Origin: Bigelowiella natans CCMP2755
Lineage: Eukaryota > Cercozoa > Chlorarachniophyceae
Direction: 5' to 3'
Length of the DNA stretch: 64,000 nucleotides
Assembly: GCA_000320545.1 (NCBI GenBank)
Contig: ADNK01000783.1
Span: forward strand, 1 to 64,000
This document shows, one piece after another, positions 11,096 to 21,246 of the stretch. Positions within the stretch are counted from its first letter, which is position 1. Every line of letters begins with the position of its first letter. The translations under genes and the position numbers were made by a program. The notes beneath the pieces were generated by a model that was given only the letters and a program-made list of their open reading frames with translations, was not told the origin of the DNA and made no database searches.

Positions 11096-14000
11096 ATGAT
11101 GGATATTCCTGAACACCCTCCTCCTCCTTCTCCTCCTCCTCCTCCTCCTTCTTCTTCTTCTTCTTCTTCTTCTTCTTCTTCTTCATCTTCTTCCTCTGCT
11201 GTCACAGGATCTGTGGTAAATCAGCTCGCTGGCCGATTGAGGAGCACTAATCCTCCTAGCAATAGCAGCCACAGTAGAAGTAGAGGAGGTGGTGGTAATA
11301 TAGCGATGGCTTTGGATGATCAAGGGAGCATAGAAAGGTTGAGAAGTAGGATCATGCGGTCCTCATCGTTGTCGCCGCAGTCATCACCCCCTTCTGCCTC
11401 CTCCTCCTCCTCCTCCTCCTCCTCCTCCTCTTTGAGGCCAGCTACTCCTCCTCCTCCTTCGTTGCTTGACACCTACAGACTCGTGGGTGATGGGAAGCGC
11501 GTCGTATGGGAGCAGGCATGCCTCGAATCCCTGCAGCCGTTGATCCGCGACAAAGCACACTCGTACTGGTTCTTAAGACCCGTCAACGAGACCGCAGATC
11601 GAGCGCCTCATTACTACAAGATCGTGCGGTATCCCATGGACTTTGGCACTGTGCGTGCACGCCTTCAAAGCCAACGCTACAGTACATATCTGAGCTTCAT
11701 CGCAGATGTCCGGCAGGTATTCCTCAACGCCAAGCTCTACAACCAAAGTCCAGACTCTCCAGTGAGGAGGGCTGCGGGGGTGCTGGAGGAACGATTCGAG
11801 AATGTCCTCCTCCCTCACATGCAGGCCTACATCACAATTGCGGCCACAAGCGAACCACGTCGAATCGACAACGCGAGGAGCAGATCTAGCAGCTGTAGTA
11901 GTAGATACAGCAGCAGTGGCGTGGATAACAGAGGCACTGGTAGTAGTGGGGTAAATAAGGAAACAGGAGCCGCTGTATTGATGACAAACAGAGAGGCATC
12001 ATCCACCGAACGAATACTCTCCTCCTCCTCCTCTTCCTCCTCCTCTCTCCTCCTCGAAGACCATCGCATGGTGTCGTTGAAGGAGCAGATCTCCCGGTGC
12101 AGCACTATGATAAAGCTGCTACTTACACATCCTCTTGCGTCTAAGGTATCAGAGTACATCCTACAGGCAAACGATCACGGGCTCCTCCAAGACGAAAAGT
12201 GCGCGTATTTCCTTCTCCCCCCCCCACGAACAGGACCAGAGGGGCGACGATCTGTAGTCGATAGTAAGGATGGATCAGGCATTGATACTCCTCCTCCTCC
12301 TCCACCTCCTCCTCCTACTGCTACTACTACTGCTACTACTACCAACACCAAAACTACAGCTACGTCCAACGAGACTGCTGCCACCGATGCTAGTATTAAC
12401 ACCACCACGGCACCATTATCATCGTCGTCGGTGTCATTATCTTCCGAATCGTTCTCTCGTCTGCATTTCTTTGAGAGAATGCGGCATTGTTTGCGACGGG
12501 TTGACGCGACGATAACGACGACAGGTGGTGGCGAGATGAGCTGTGATGATGACGATGTTCGGCGCCGTGCTGGCAAGCCTTCGGATGCTGCCTCTAAGCT
12601 CTCCTCCTCCTCCCCCTCTTCCTCGTCGTCGACGTCGTTTTCAATCAGCGGATTTGCCAAGTGCCTGTCCACTGGAATCGCTGTTGGCCTTGATTCAGAT
12701 CGTGCAGCAATTAGATCAGCGTGTCGCGATATGAAAAAGGCGGTCGATGAGGTGCTCGTGTCTGTGCTATGCGGTAGCAAGGTGCCTAAGCGCCTCTTCC
12801 ACATGAATAACGGGCTCGTGGAGACGCGGTCCAAGCCAAAGTGGCAGCGTATGTGCAGCAGCACCTTGGTGGAGCTCCAACGCACGCCCTACTCTTCGTG
12901 GTTCATGGAACCGGTCGATCCTACACGCATCCACGCGCCGAGGTACTTTGAGATCGTTTCCCAACCGATGGACTTCTCCACTATCTCCCAGCAACTGCAG
13001 AGAAACAAGTACAGCAGCCCGCTGGATTTCGTGCGCGACGTGAGACTGACCTTTGCAAATGCGCTCAAGTACAATCAAAGGGGGCCATGTCGCTCAGCAG
13101 CACTGCGCTTACAGCACATGTTTGAGAGGAAGCTGCTGCCCCCCATAACCAGTGTGCTGCTTGAGGCGGCAGTGAGGAAAAACATGTCGTTATCACCATC
13201 GTTGTCCGTCACAAATCGAACAGCAATGATAATGTCGTTGTTGGAGCCTCAGCAGTCAGTTTTGTCCTCTTCTTCTTCCAACGATTCCTCTGCCTCTTCC
13301 TCCCTCTTTCCCGGTAGTAGCAGCCGAACTGGAGCAGGCAGAGGAAGCGACTCTTTGTTATGCGAGAGGGCGCCCAAAAGCACGCCGTTTTGTGCGAAGG
13401 ACATGGCAGGGAGTACCGTGTCAGAAGTGAATTGTTCTTCGCTACTCGACAGCGTCGATTTCCTCTGGGAGCTATGCAACGAGGCGGCGATGAGACGTAC
13501 TTCTCCGCGCACAAAAACGTACAGCGTGCCGCTCAATAGAGAATACATGCAGCACCGACTCCTTAACAGCGACGACGCGCACACGAAGGCCCTCAAGGTG
13601 ACCCTGGATAGCACGGGCGAGATGCAAGGATTCCTTGTCTACACGCGCTCTATGGGGGTGATGCCGCACACGTTCGAGTGGGACTCCACCAGTTTTGCCA
13701 GCGGCATCACCAACCTCAATCGAGTCAATCGCATTTTTGACACTACGGGAGACCTGGCCAACGAGCTGAAGAGGTCAGCGACAACGCTCAGAATCAGGCT
13801 GTACACCCGCTACCAAGTCGACCACTGGAGGGACGTAGAGGTCTCCCCCTACAGGAGGAGGAAAACGACGACGGGGGGGGCGGGGGAGCAAACTGCAAGA
13901 GGCCACGACGGTAGTAGCAAGGATAATGATGCTTCTGAGAGAAGTGCCGACAACTATAAGGACGACAACTATTCCACTGCCACTACTAAGGAACCGTCGC

Positions 14001-15262
14001 TGAATCGTACGATGATTGCGACAAAGACTGAAACTACAGCCAAGTCACCCTCTCCCACCCCTCCGTGTGTGTGGCTGAAGAACGGCACCAACGTAACGAT
14101 AATTGATGTGCAAGGCACAGAGGCCTTGATCAGCAGCCCCGTGAGGGGCTGGATCTCTCTCTTCCAAGACACGGACGAGACGCGGGAGCGGCATCCAAAG
14201 GCTGTGGTGAAACAGCACGGTGACAAGGACCTCCAGAGAACCACATCGGAAGGAGACGGCCAGCAGCAGCAGCAACAACAACAACAGCTGCTGCAGCAAC
14301 TGATCATTCCCAACAACGACACGGAATCTGGGTGCGGTACCACGTCGATCTACCCGCGTATCGCGGAGCTGTCGCTTCTCGGAGCGCTCGGATGTGGGCG
14401 GGTGCTGGTTGAGCATCTGGTTGATACGCTCGAGAAGGAGGGCAGGCACGACTGGCTCGCGCTCGAGGCTACCAAGAATGCTATCGTGTTCTACGAAAAG
14501 ATGGGATTCGTTCACATTGGAGCAAAGGCATGCGCCAGCGACAATCCAAAGCTGCCCCCTATTCCCTACCGCCACCGTACCAACCGAATTGGAGACCTAG
14601 ACGAGGCATCGTACATGATGGTGAGAAAGCTGCGCCCTCTCTCCCCGTGGCCCCCCCGCAAGACACTGCCAAATTCTAACCAGTTTGGTCGGTCAGGAGT
14701 GGGGCTATCGTACCGAACACGCTCGCAGCTGGTAACCCTGGAGATTCGGCGTATCGTCGTGCTGCTCAAACAAGCCCACAGCGTCGAGAAGACGTTGGAG
14801 GGTGGGAAGGCGACCTTTTGCGAGCTCCTCAAGCTTGCACAACGCAGCAGTGTCGCCATCTCCGTGCGGCACTTGGCACGCGATGTTGGGAAGGTTATCG
14901 AGCTATGGCAGAAGGGCTCAGAGGTGAGGTCTGAATTAGCGTTGAAAGAGGTGCTTAAACGTCTGGCTTCAAAGTCATCGACTAGCAGCGGCAGCGGCAG
15001 CAATGGCAATGGCAACGTGGGAGGGATCTACCTCAACGGCGGAAGGGTGCCGCCCCTGAATGCAGCTTCTGCACAAGCAAGCTACTCCAAGAGCAAAGGT
15101 AAAGGCAAGACTCTTTCATACCGGCGTTTGCCAACCATCAATAGCCCCAGCTTTAGACGGACTCGACCTGTGATTCCGAAGGCTGCTTCGTTGGAAACCA
15201 AGGCCAAGGCTAGTAGCACTTCATCATCATCATTTGTAAGTACAAGAAAGAAAAAGAAATAG
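11096..15262 (+). CDS. Tandem bromodomain protein with C-terminal GNAT-like acetyltransferase domain
   Basis: This is a single exon of 1388 residues, starting at the first ATG after a TA/TG repeat (MMDIPEHPP). Bromodomain 1 spans about residues 125-240, with YKIVRYPMDFGTVRARL (PMDF Met at 181) and the acetyl-lysine Asn in AKLYNQ. Bromodomain 2 spans about 575-690, with YFEIVSQPMDFSTI (Met at 625) and ALKYNQ. Downstream, about 860-1170 reads as GNAT-like: a beta-rich section (LKVTLDSTGEMQGFLVYTR), then GALGCGRVLVEHLVDTLEKEG resembling the acetyl-CoA loop, then LALEATKNAIVFYEKMGFVHIG, a typical motif B. Poly-Ser, poly-Pro, poly-Thr and poly-Gln runs separate the domains. It is probably a nuclear acetylation reader/writer. 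GCN5/PCAF has the order HAT then bromodomain; here the order is reversed and doubled. The lack of introns contrasts with neighbours that have 3-18 exons. Confidence 0.85.
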   Translation: MMDIPEHPPPPSPPPPPPSSSSSSSSSSSSSSSSAVTGSVVNQLAGRLRSTNPPSNSSHSRSRGGGGNIAMALDDQGSIERLRSRIMRSSSLSPQSSPPSASSSSSSSSSSSLRPATPPPPSLLDTYRLVGDGKRVVWEQACLESLQPLIRDKAHSYWFLRPVNETADRAPHYYKIVRYPMDFGTVRARLQSQRYSTYLSFIADVRQVFLNAKLYNQSPDSPVRRAAGVLEERFENVLLPHMQAYITIAATSEPRRIDNARSRSSSCSSRYSSSGVDNRGTGSSGVNKETGAAVLMTNREASSTERILSSSSSSSSSLLLEDHRMVSLKEQISRCSTMIKLLLTHPLASKVSEYILQANDHGLLQDEKCAYFLLPPPRTGPEGRRSVVDSKDGSGIDTPPPPPPPPPTATTTATTTNTKTTATSNETAATDASINTTTAPLSSSSVSLSSESFSRLHFFERMRHCLRRVDATITTTGGGEMSCDDDDVRRRAGKPSDAASKLSSSSPSSSSSTSFSISGFAKCLSTGIAVGLDSDRAAIRSACRDMKKAVDEVLVSVLCGSKVPKRLFHMNNGLVETRSKPKWQRMCSSTLVELQRTPYSSWFMEPVDPTRIHAPRYFEIVSQPMDFSTISQQLQRNKYSSPLDFVRDVRLTFANALKYNQRGPCRSAALRLQHMFERKLLPPITSVLLEAAVRKNMSLSPSLSVTNRTAMIMSLLEPQQSVLSSSSSNDSSASSSLFPGSSSRTGAGRGSDSLLCERAPKSTPFCAKDMAGSTVSEVNCSSLLDSVDFLWELCNEAAMRRTSPRTKTYSVPLNREYMQHRLLNSDDAHTKALKVTLDSTGEMQGFLVYTRSMGVMPHTFEWDSTSFASGITNLNRVNRIFDTTGDLANELKRSATTLRIRLYTRYQVDHWRDVEVSPYRRRKTTTGGAGEQTARGHDGSSKDNDASERSADNYKDDNYSTATTKEPSLNRTMIATKTETTAKSPSPTPPCVWLKNGTNVTIIDVQGTEALISSPVRGWISLFQDTDETRERHPKAVVKQHGDKDLQRTTSEGDGQQQQQQQQQLLQQLIIPNNDTESGCGTTSIYPRIAELSLLGALGCGRVLVEHLVDTLEKEGRHDWLALEATKNAIVFYEKMGFVHIGAKACASDNPKLPPIPYRHRTNRIGDLDEASYMMVRKLRPLSPWPPRKTLPNSNQFGRSGVGLSYRTRSQLVTLEIRRIVVLLKQAHSVEKTLEGGKATFCELLKLAQRSSVAISVRHLARDVGKVIELWQKGSEVRSELALKEVLKRLASKSSTSSGSGSNGNGNVGGIYLNGGRVPPLNAASAQASYSKSKGKGKTLSYRRLPTINSPSFRRTRPVIPKAASLETKAKASSTSSSSFVSTRKKKK

Positions 15263-15264
15263 GG

Positions 15265-15280
15265 GGGGGGGGGGGGGAGG
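15265..15280. repeat. Poly(G) run after the bromodomain gene
   Basis: A homopolymer of G starts just past the TAG stop. It is a likely place for sequencing-length error but lies outside coding sequence. Confidence 0.8.
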
Positions 15281-15451
15281 GGAGGGGGAGAAAGCGAACA
15301 TCTCCACGATCTGTACAAGCAATATATATTGTCGTTCTTGTAAATCTATGGACAGAACTATACTCCATACATAAATAACGTTGTTTTTGGTGATAATAGT
15401 GGTGCTGTTGTGGTTGTTTTTGGTCTACAGAAGAGTCAAAACCTCGCCAAA

Positions 15452-18434
15452 ATGAAGGCTAAGATTCAGCAAAAATCATCTGCCTCATCGGCATCTTCAT
15501 CTTTCCTCAAAAGAAGCGGTATAACTGGACGCCCAGTGAAAAAGACGCCATTTTCGTCGAAGCAACCACCCGCGCCATCTTTACCTACAGCAGGCTCAGG
15601 GGCAGGAAAGGCGTCGTTGTCATCGTCGTCAGCAAAGAGGCCACCGGTGGTAAAGCTGCCAGTGTTGGAAGATTGGATCATACTAAGTAGCGATCCTTCA
15701 TCTACTAATACTAAAACAACAAACCGTAGCGACGATAACAGCAACAATAGCAACAGCAACACTACTACAAGCAGCATCCGTGAGCCAGGATCGTCATCAT
15801 CGTCGTCATCGTCGTCCAACAATGGCGGCCCTTGGCGTCGATATTACGGTCGTATATCGCGTCTTCCCGGAGTAACGGAGGGTACCATGTTCGATACGGG
15901 TCCCGCGAGACCTTTGTCCGCAGCAGCAGCGGCATCAGCAATTGCGGCCTTAAGCGGCTGCGACATCGATTCTAGCGACAAGGCTGGTAGTAGCACTGGT
16001 GCTAAATTAAATCGCAATTGTGGGAGGAGCAGCAGCCTTTACTACTACTACAACAGAAGCGTAATCGAGCGTAAATATGGCCCTCACATCATTCTGGGAC
16101 ATGGTCTAAAGTACGTGTCTCTTCCAGACCCAGTGAATGAGGCAGCAGCAGAGGAAGGAGAAGGCAAGGTGGCGACCACAGCGCTGATTCATGGGAAGAC
16201 AAATGGTAGCAGCTCCCAGAGAGCGGATGATAATAAGGGCATTGAAGAGGAGCAACAACGTCTCTCCGAACGAATATCGTCTATGAGTGTGGCGGCAGCA
16301 GCAGCACGCAATGATAATAGCACCTCGTCATCGGCTGCTTCTTCTTCTGCCCATAGCGGTGGCCTCATCAGCAACAAGACATCTGCTGTTGGCAGTGGGG
16401 AGGAGGAGCATAGCGAGCTGAAAAAGAGGCTACAAGGGCAACATGGATCTTATTCTCCCTCGCCTTCATTGCAGGCGATGCCCGTGCGCCGGCGGCGAGC
16501 ATCATCGACGTCGTCACCGTCGTTCTTCTTCAATTTATCACAGCCGGATGGCGTGATTACATTCTGGCATAGAAACCCCGACGACACCGTCGTTGGCCAG
16601 GCGTTGGACGTCAACGGTGTGCCAAACGGCACGATCATAAGGACTCCGAGGGGCGTTGTGTTCAAGGAAAAGTTCTTCTACATTCCCGACGGCCGGATCT
16701 ACAAGCTAGGACATCTAAAGCGGCAGAGGCGCCGCCGAAACAAGTATCCTATGCAGAAATGGTACGAGGATTTCTACCTCAAGATCAACAACAACAACAA
16801 CGACGACGACGCCGACAACGACAAATTCGATGGCGGCCGGAGCAGGAACTACAGGAACCTTACCGTGCTGGACAACTGGCATCTTGTAAGCGCAAACAAG
16901 TATGCAGGTACTCTCAGTAGGCCGTTATTATCATCGTCATCGTCGTCGGCGGATATGGCGATGGTGGCCAATGGCAACGTGAGCAGCAGCAAAGCTACTA
17001 CAGCGGAGGACGAAGATTCTTCCTTTGCTACATCCCATACCCAGCAAGAGGTTTCTGTGCTTTACAGAGAGGGGGACATTATATTTCTCAGCACTGGTAG
17101 TAGGCGTGCTGACGATGATGATGATGTAGATAGTGGTAGTGATAACAGCCGCAGCAATATCAGGATTCTCAGACTGGGCACCAAAGCGCCGCTATCATCC
17201 TCATCGTCATCGTCGTCGTCATGGAGAGCTCACCGACAATCATCCCCTTCTTACTACCATCACCTACCTCGCCACTATCACCATCATCATCGTCATCACC
17301 AGCAACATCATCATCATCTTCACTCGAATCATCTCCTCTACAGCTCTTCCGCGGACGAGGACATGATGGACCCGGTAGTGATGCAGCAGTTATCGCGGCT
17401 CCCTATTCTGGAAAGCTGGATGCGGCTGAACGACGGGACGCTGCTCGGAAAGGTCTTCAACAGACCGCCGCTGCGAAATGGCTCTGTAATCCAGACGGGT
17501 AGCGCCAAGGCGGTGCGGAGCTGCGTGCTCGTTGACAGCTTCGGAGAGAAGTACTTCCTCGGAAAGCCGCTAGATGTACACGTACTGGCCAATGGCGGAG
17601 TACTCGAGGAGAAAACGGTGCCATTGCTGGAGCACTGGCTCTCGTTGCCAGACGGTACTTATGTAGGCCGCATCTATGGGCTGAACTCCATGCTGGATGA
17701 GCGTGTGGTGAAGACACCCGTAGTATACCACATATCCTCACCGTTCGGCTCAGAGCGGCCTATTATCGCTACCTCCGGGGGCGACCGATATCACTTGGGC
17801 ACGCCGCTTCCGAGCCCCCCCACCTTGCTACCAGGTGATATGCCGCCAGCTTCAAATCCACAGGCGCACATGATGATGATGATGATGGATCATCATCATC
17901 ATCATATTCAACATTCCAGCGGCGGCAGCCATCCAATGATGATGACGCCACAGACATCATCGACGTTGGTAACAGAATCATCGTTACCATCATCATCATC
18001 AGCGGCAGCAGCATCTATGCCATCATCGTCAGAAGCACCAGCAGCACCAGCAGGGGCAGCAATATCCTCTTCTTCGCCGAGAATAGTTCCTAACAACGCA
18101 CAGCAGCAGTACCCTCCTTATACAGGAACTGCTGCCGTTTACTCCGATGCCGGACTTCCAGCACCGACGATCCTACACGACTGGGTAAAGATCCCAGATG
18201 GCACTCTGATGGGAAAGCTTCCGTCAGGAGAGGTAATTCGCACGGGCATGATAACGTCTGTAGACGAACGAGGAGGCATGGTGGCCACTGCTTCAGGACA
18301 ATGTTACATATTGGGCGGCGGCCTTGGATCCTTGTATCACCAAAGACAAGCCATGATGATGATGATGATGCAGGGATCTGCTAGTGCAACCCAGCCAGCG
18401 GTGCCTTCAGGCTGGGGAGGTGTTGCTGCTGCTG

Positions 18435-18468
<34 letters not shown>

Positions 18469-19602
18469 GAGTTATTCTCCCTTCCCAGTGGCCAAAGCTT
18501 CTACGACTGAGCATCATAATCATCCTCACAACATGGCCACAGCCGTTGGAAACGGTGTTGGGAAGGTCTTCCACTTTTTTGCAGCCTGGAAATCACTATC
18601 GTACCTGGGGGGACACGAACAGCAACAGCAATGACTACAGCAGCAGTAGCTGCGAGTCGCACTGCTCCTGCCGTCTCAACACAGAAAAATCAGTTATTTC
18701 CATCAGAGTCGCAAGCACCATCATACAAAATAAGGCTCGAGAACTGGCATTTTCCAGCAGAGGGCGATACGACACAGGTTGTAGGGAACGTGTACGGGGA
18801 GCAGAGCATACCTGACGGATCTCTTGTACGCATCAGTAATCTCACAGTGCTGCAAGGTCTTGGCGGAAGAAATGAAATTAGTCAACAGCAGCACCATAAT
18901 CCCCCCACCATCCCAACCGTTGCCCATGGCTCAGATGGGTCGAGGTACGAACTGGGTCAGCCAGCCCCCCCCCCAGCTCTACTGCAGCATTGGAGCTGTT
19001 TGGAGTCCGGTCAGTACCAAGGTCGTGTGTTCGGTCGCTCTGACACGAAAAACAACAGCCTGTTAACCACAGCGCGTGTGGTAATTGAGAATAACCGGCA
19101 CATCACTACCTCCACAGGCCATCGCTATCTTTTAGGAGATCCTGAAGTAGCAGCAGCAGCAGCACCATCTACGGCAAGTGGGGGGGGGGCAGCAGTGGCA
19201 TTTACAAACAACGTGTCTGCTCCTGATTATGCTGCAGTAGCAGTCGAGGAGCCTGTGATCAATACAACCGAGAAAGGTCCCAGTCCCCTGCTACCACTCT
19301 CGTCATCGTCCGCCGCTAAGGGTGTTGAAGACAGAGATGACTTGGCTCACGGAGATCGTGGTACTGGGGGAGGTACGGAGAGGAAAGAGGATGGTGATCA
19401 TGATCATCGCCACAAGAATTATCCTATTCTAGATCAATGGCTAATGCTGCCGGACAGTAGGTAGTAGTGCTCGTGTGTGTACACTGACGTTGTTGGCTGC
19501 GGATATCATGCTGATAGTTTGATGAACAGCGGTAGTGGTCACCGTTGGCAGATGCTGGCCCTCAATATTTCTGTGAACGAATGCTCCTTTGTGTTATGAA
19601 TG

Positions 19603-19638
<36 letters not shown>

Positions 19639-20453
19639 CGTGTGTGTACAGTTGTAGGATGTGGAGTAGAGTAGAGAGCGTAGTTGATGTTTATACTTTT
19701 CCTCTCCTCTGTGAAATTCTTCTTCCTCTTCCTCTGCTTCTTCTCCCTCCTTATTCGTAACCGTCATTATTTATTTATCTACCCCCCTGTTTTGTAATTG
19801 TGAATCGTGGAAGGTACGTCGGGCGTGTCTACGGAGGTTCTATGAAGAATGGAACAGCCCTTAGGTGCTATGTTAGATATGTCAAACAACATAAGATTTT
19901 CGACTACTCTCCAGAGAAGAAACACCGACGATTTTTGTTCCACGAGGCCGAAACCTCGAGGAGCAAAGCAAACAAAGATCGTTTGTAGTTTCGTTCCCCT
20001 TTTATGTAGTCCTTCCCACTCTCACATGCTTTAGCAGTTTTCGCGGGCTTGAAAGGGGGGAAGGGCTCTGTTTGTTGTTGCTGCTAGTAATGAGGATTGT
20101 AATATCGTACCATCATCACTGATTGAGAGCGCCATTCTCCTTCAACACCAACAGGACCAGCCGTGTACTGTGGACCTCTGGGGATGTAATTCACACGACG
20201 AAGGTGTCGTGTAAAAACGGAAGAAAAGACGCTACAAAAAAAGAGAGCACGATCACGTTCTATCGATTCTAATCATTCTCATATGATTTTCCCTACCTTT
20301 CTACTGTACCCTTGGCCCAACGCTGTTATTTTCCGGCTGCTTTTGTATCCAAAATGCTGTCACACAAATTTACGTTGTTTTCGATTATGATACGATGCGC
20401 AGGGAAACGTTTATATGCTGGGCAATCCTCAGGATGGATTGAATGCGCCGTAG
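15452..20453 (+). CDS. Protein with nine copies of an unrecognised ~60-residue W/DGT/NG/YxLG module
   Basis: Five exons join in phase to 1346 residues: 15452-18565, 18685-19460, 19814-19864, 20155-20203, 20403-20453. A repeated unit runs throughout. Consensus: LxxW, a few residues, PDGTxxGRxYG, NGxxIxT, a short variable strand, then TxSGxxYxLGxP. Copies begin near 15655, 16520, 16860, 17396, 17611, 18162, 18733, 18976 and 19423. Clear ones read LEHWLSLPDGTYVGRIYG with DRYHLGTPLP, and LQHWSCLESGQYQGRVFG with HRYLLGDPE. The unit suggests a small beta-structure, perhaps blades of a propeller or a beta-solenoid. Linkers are rich in Ser, Ala, His, Met and Asp. There is no signal peptide or known enzyme motif. 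The N-terminus is basic and Ser-rich. An intron at 18566-18684 explains the frame change there. The short last exons complete the ninth module exactly, which supports them. Function unknown. Confidence 0.75.
19600..19648. repeat. (GT)n microsatellite in an intron of the nine-module gene
   Basis: A run of GT/TG dinucleotides within the intron 19461-19813. Confidence 0.9.
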
Positions 20454-21246
20454 CGTTTGCAGTAGCAGCACGAAAAACAGATTAGACGTTTGTAAATATA
20501 CTACAATTTAAAGGAGTTCCTATTTCACAAAACGGCTTCTTCCCTCAAGGTATACAGAAAGATTTGGTAAACTGTGAAGCAAGTTTTGAATGGGACAAAA
20601 TGAAACATGAAAATTTAAAATTGATGATTCCAATAATAATAAATGCTCATTGCATGTATGTATTTTCATGTGTTGTTAGATTTGCTGCAGCAGCTACATG
20701 ATAGCATGACATAACTTTATTTGTAAAGAAGCTCTGTGTGTCATTGCACATGCTGCATGGTAATACTTTGCATTGATGAGCCAACGTGATCGAGCTAGTA
20801 GTGCAGCGTGAGCGGATGTTATGTATAGCAGATGCAAGCACGCTAGCTACGACTGTATTTGCTGCATATAATATGTTTCATGTGCATCGCATGCTAGCAT
20901 GTGCTATCTAGCTATGCATGTATCGTAATTACTACAAATATAGACGATATCTGGGCATTCCGTATCGTTTGTAGAATACTTGTCGGATATGGTGGTTGCA
21001 TCGTACATGCTAGCTAGCTAGCATGGATGCTTTAGTAACTTAAATGGTGGGGATCGAGACTCGATGAGGTTGTTGTACTACATACTCTTGGTACATTTCG
21101 AGACTTGGATCTTTAACTGAAATCCCAAGCACACATGCACGCACATGAAGATGAACTTGCGTCTTGTCTCCGCTGTACTAACTAAAGGCCTTATTACACG
21201 CGACTACCTACGAGAATTTTCATCTGATATCACCGTCCGCCACTGC
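20454..21246. other. Convergent intergenic island rich in GCATGC/GCTAGC palindromes
   Basis: This lies between the 3' ends of the nine-module gene and SdhA. About 20830-21030 contains many copies of GCTAGC, GCATGC, TGCTAGCATG and ATGCATGT-type palindromes. No ORF of interest. It is the same sequence type as the islands near 25.6, 35.7, 42.4, 50, 53.2 and 59.8 kb. Confidence 0.8.

Noticed and set aside
12175-12885. Long minus-strand open frame opposite the bromodomain gene
   Set aside because: It arises from the trinucleotide-biased Ser/Asp/Thr coding runs on the other strand and shows no domain.
18384-18720. Apparent frameshift or gene break in the nine-module gene at 18634
   Set aside because: A 119-nt GT-AG intron at 18566-18684 restores the frame exactly and keeps modules six and seven intact, so no break is needed.
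20830-21030. Regular palindromes considered as a CRISPR-like or centromeric array
   Set aside because: The units are short, unevenly spaced and not identical. The genome is eukaryotic and there is no constant repeat-spacer order.
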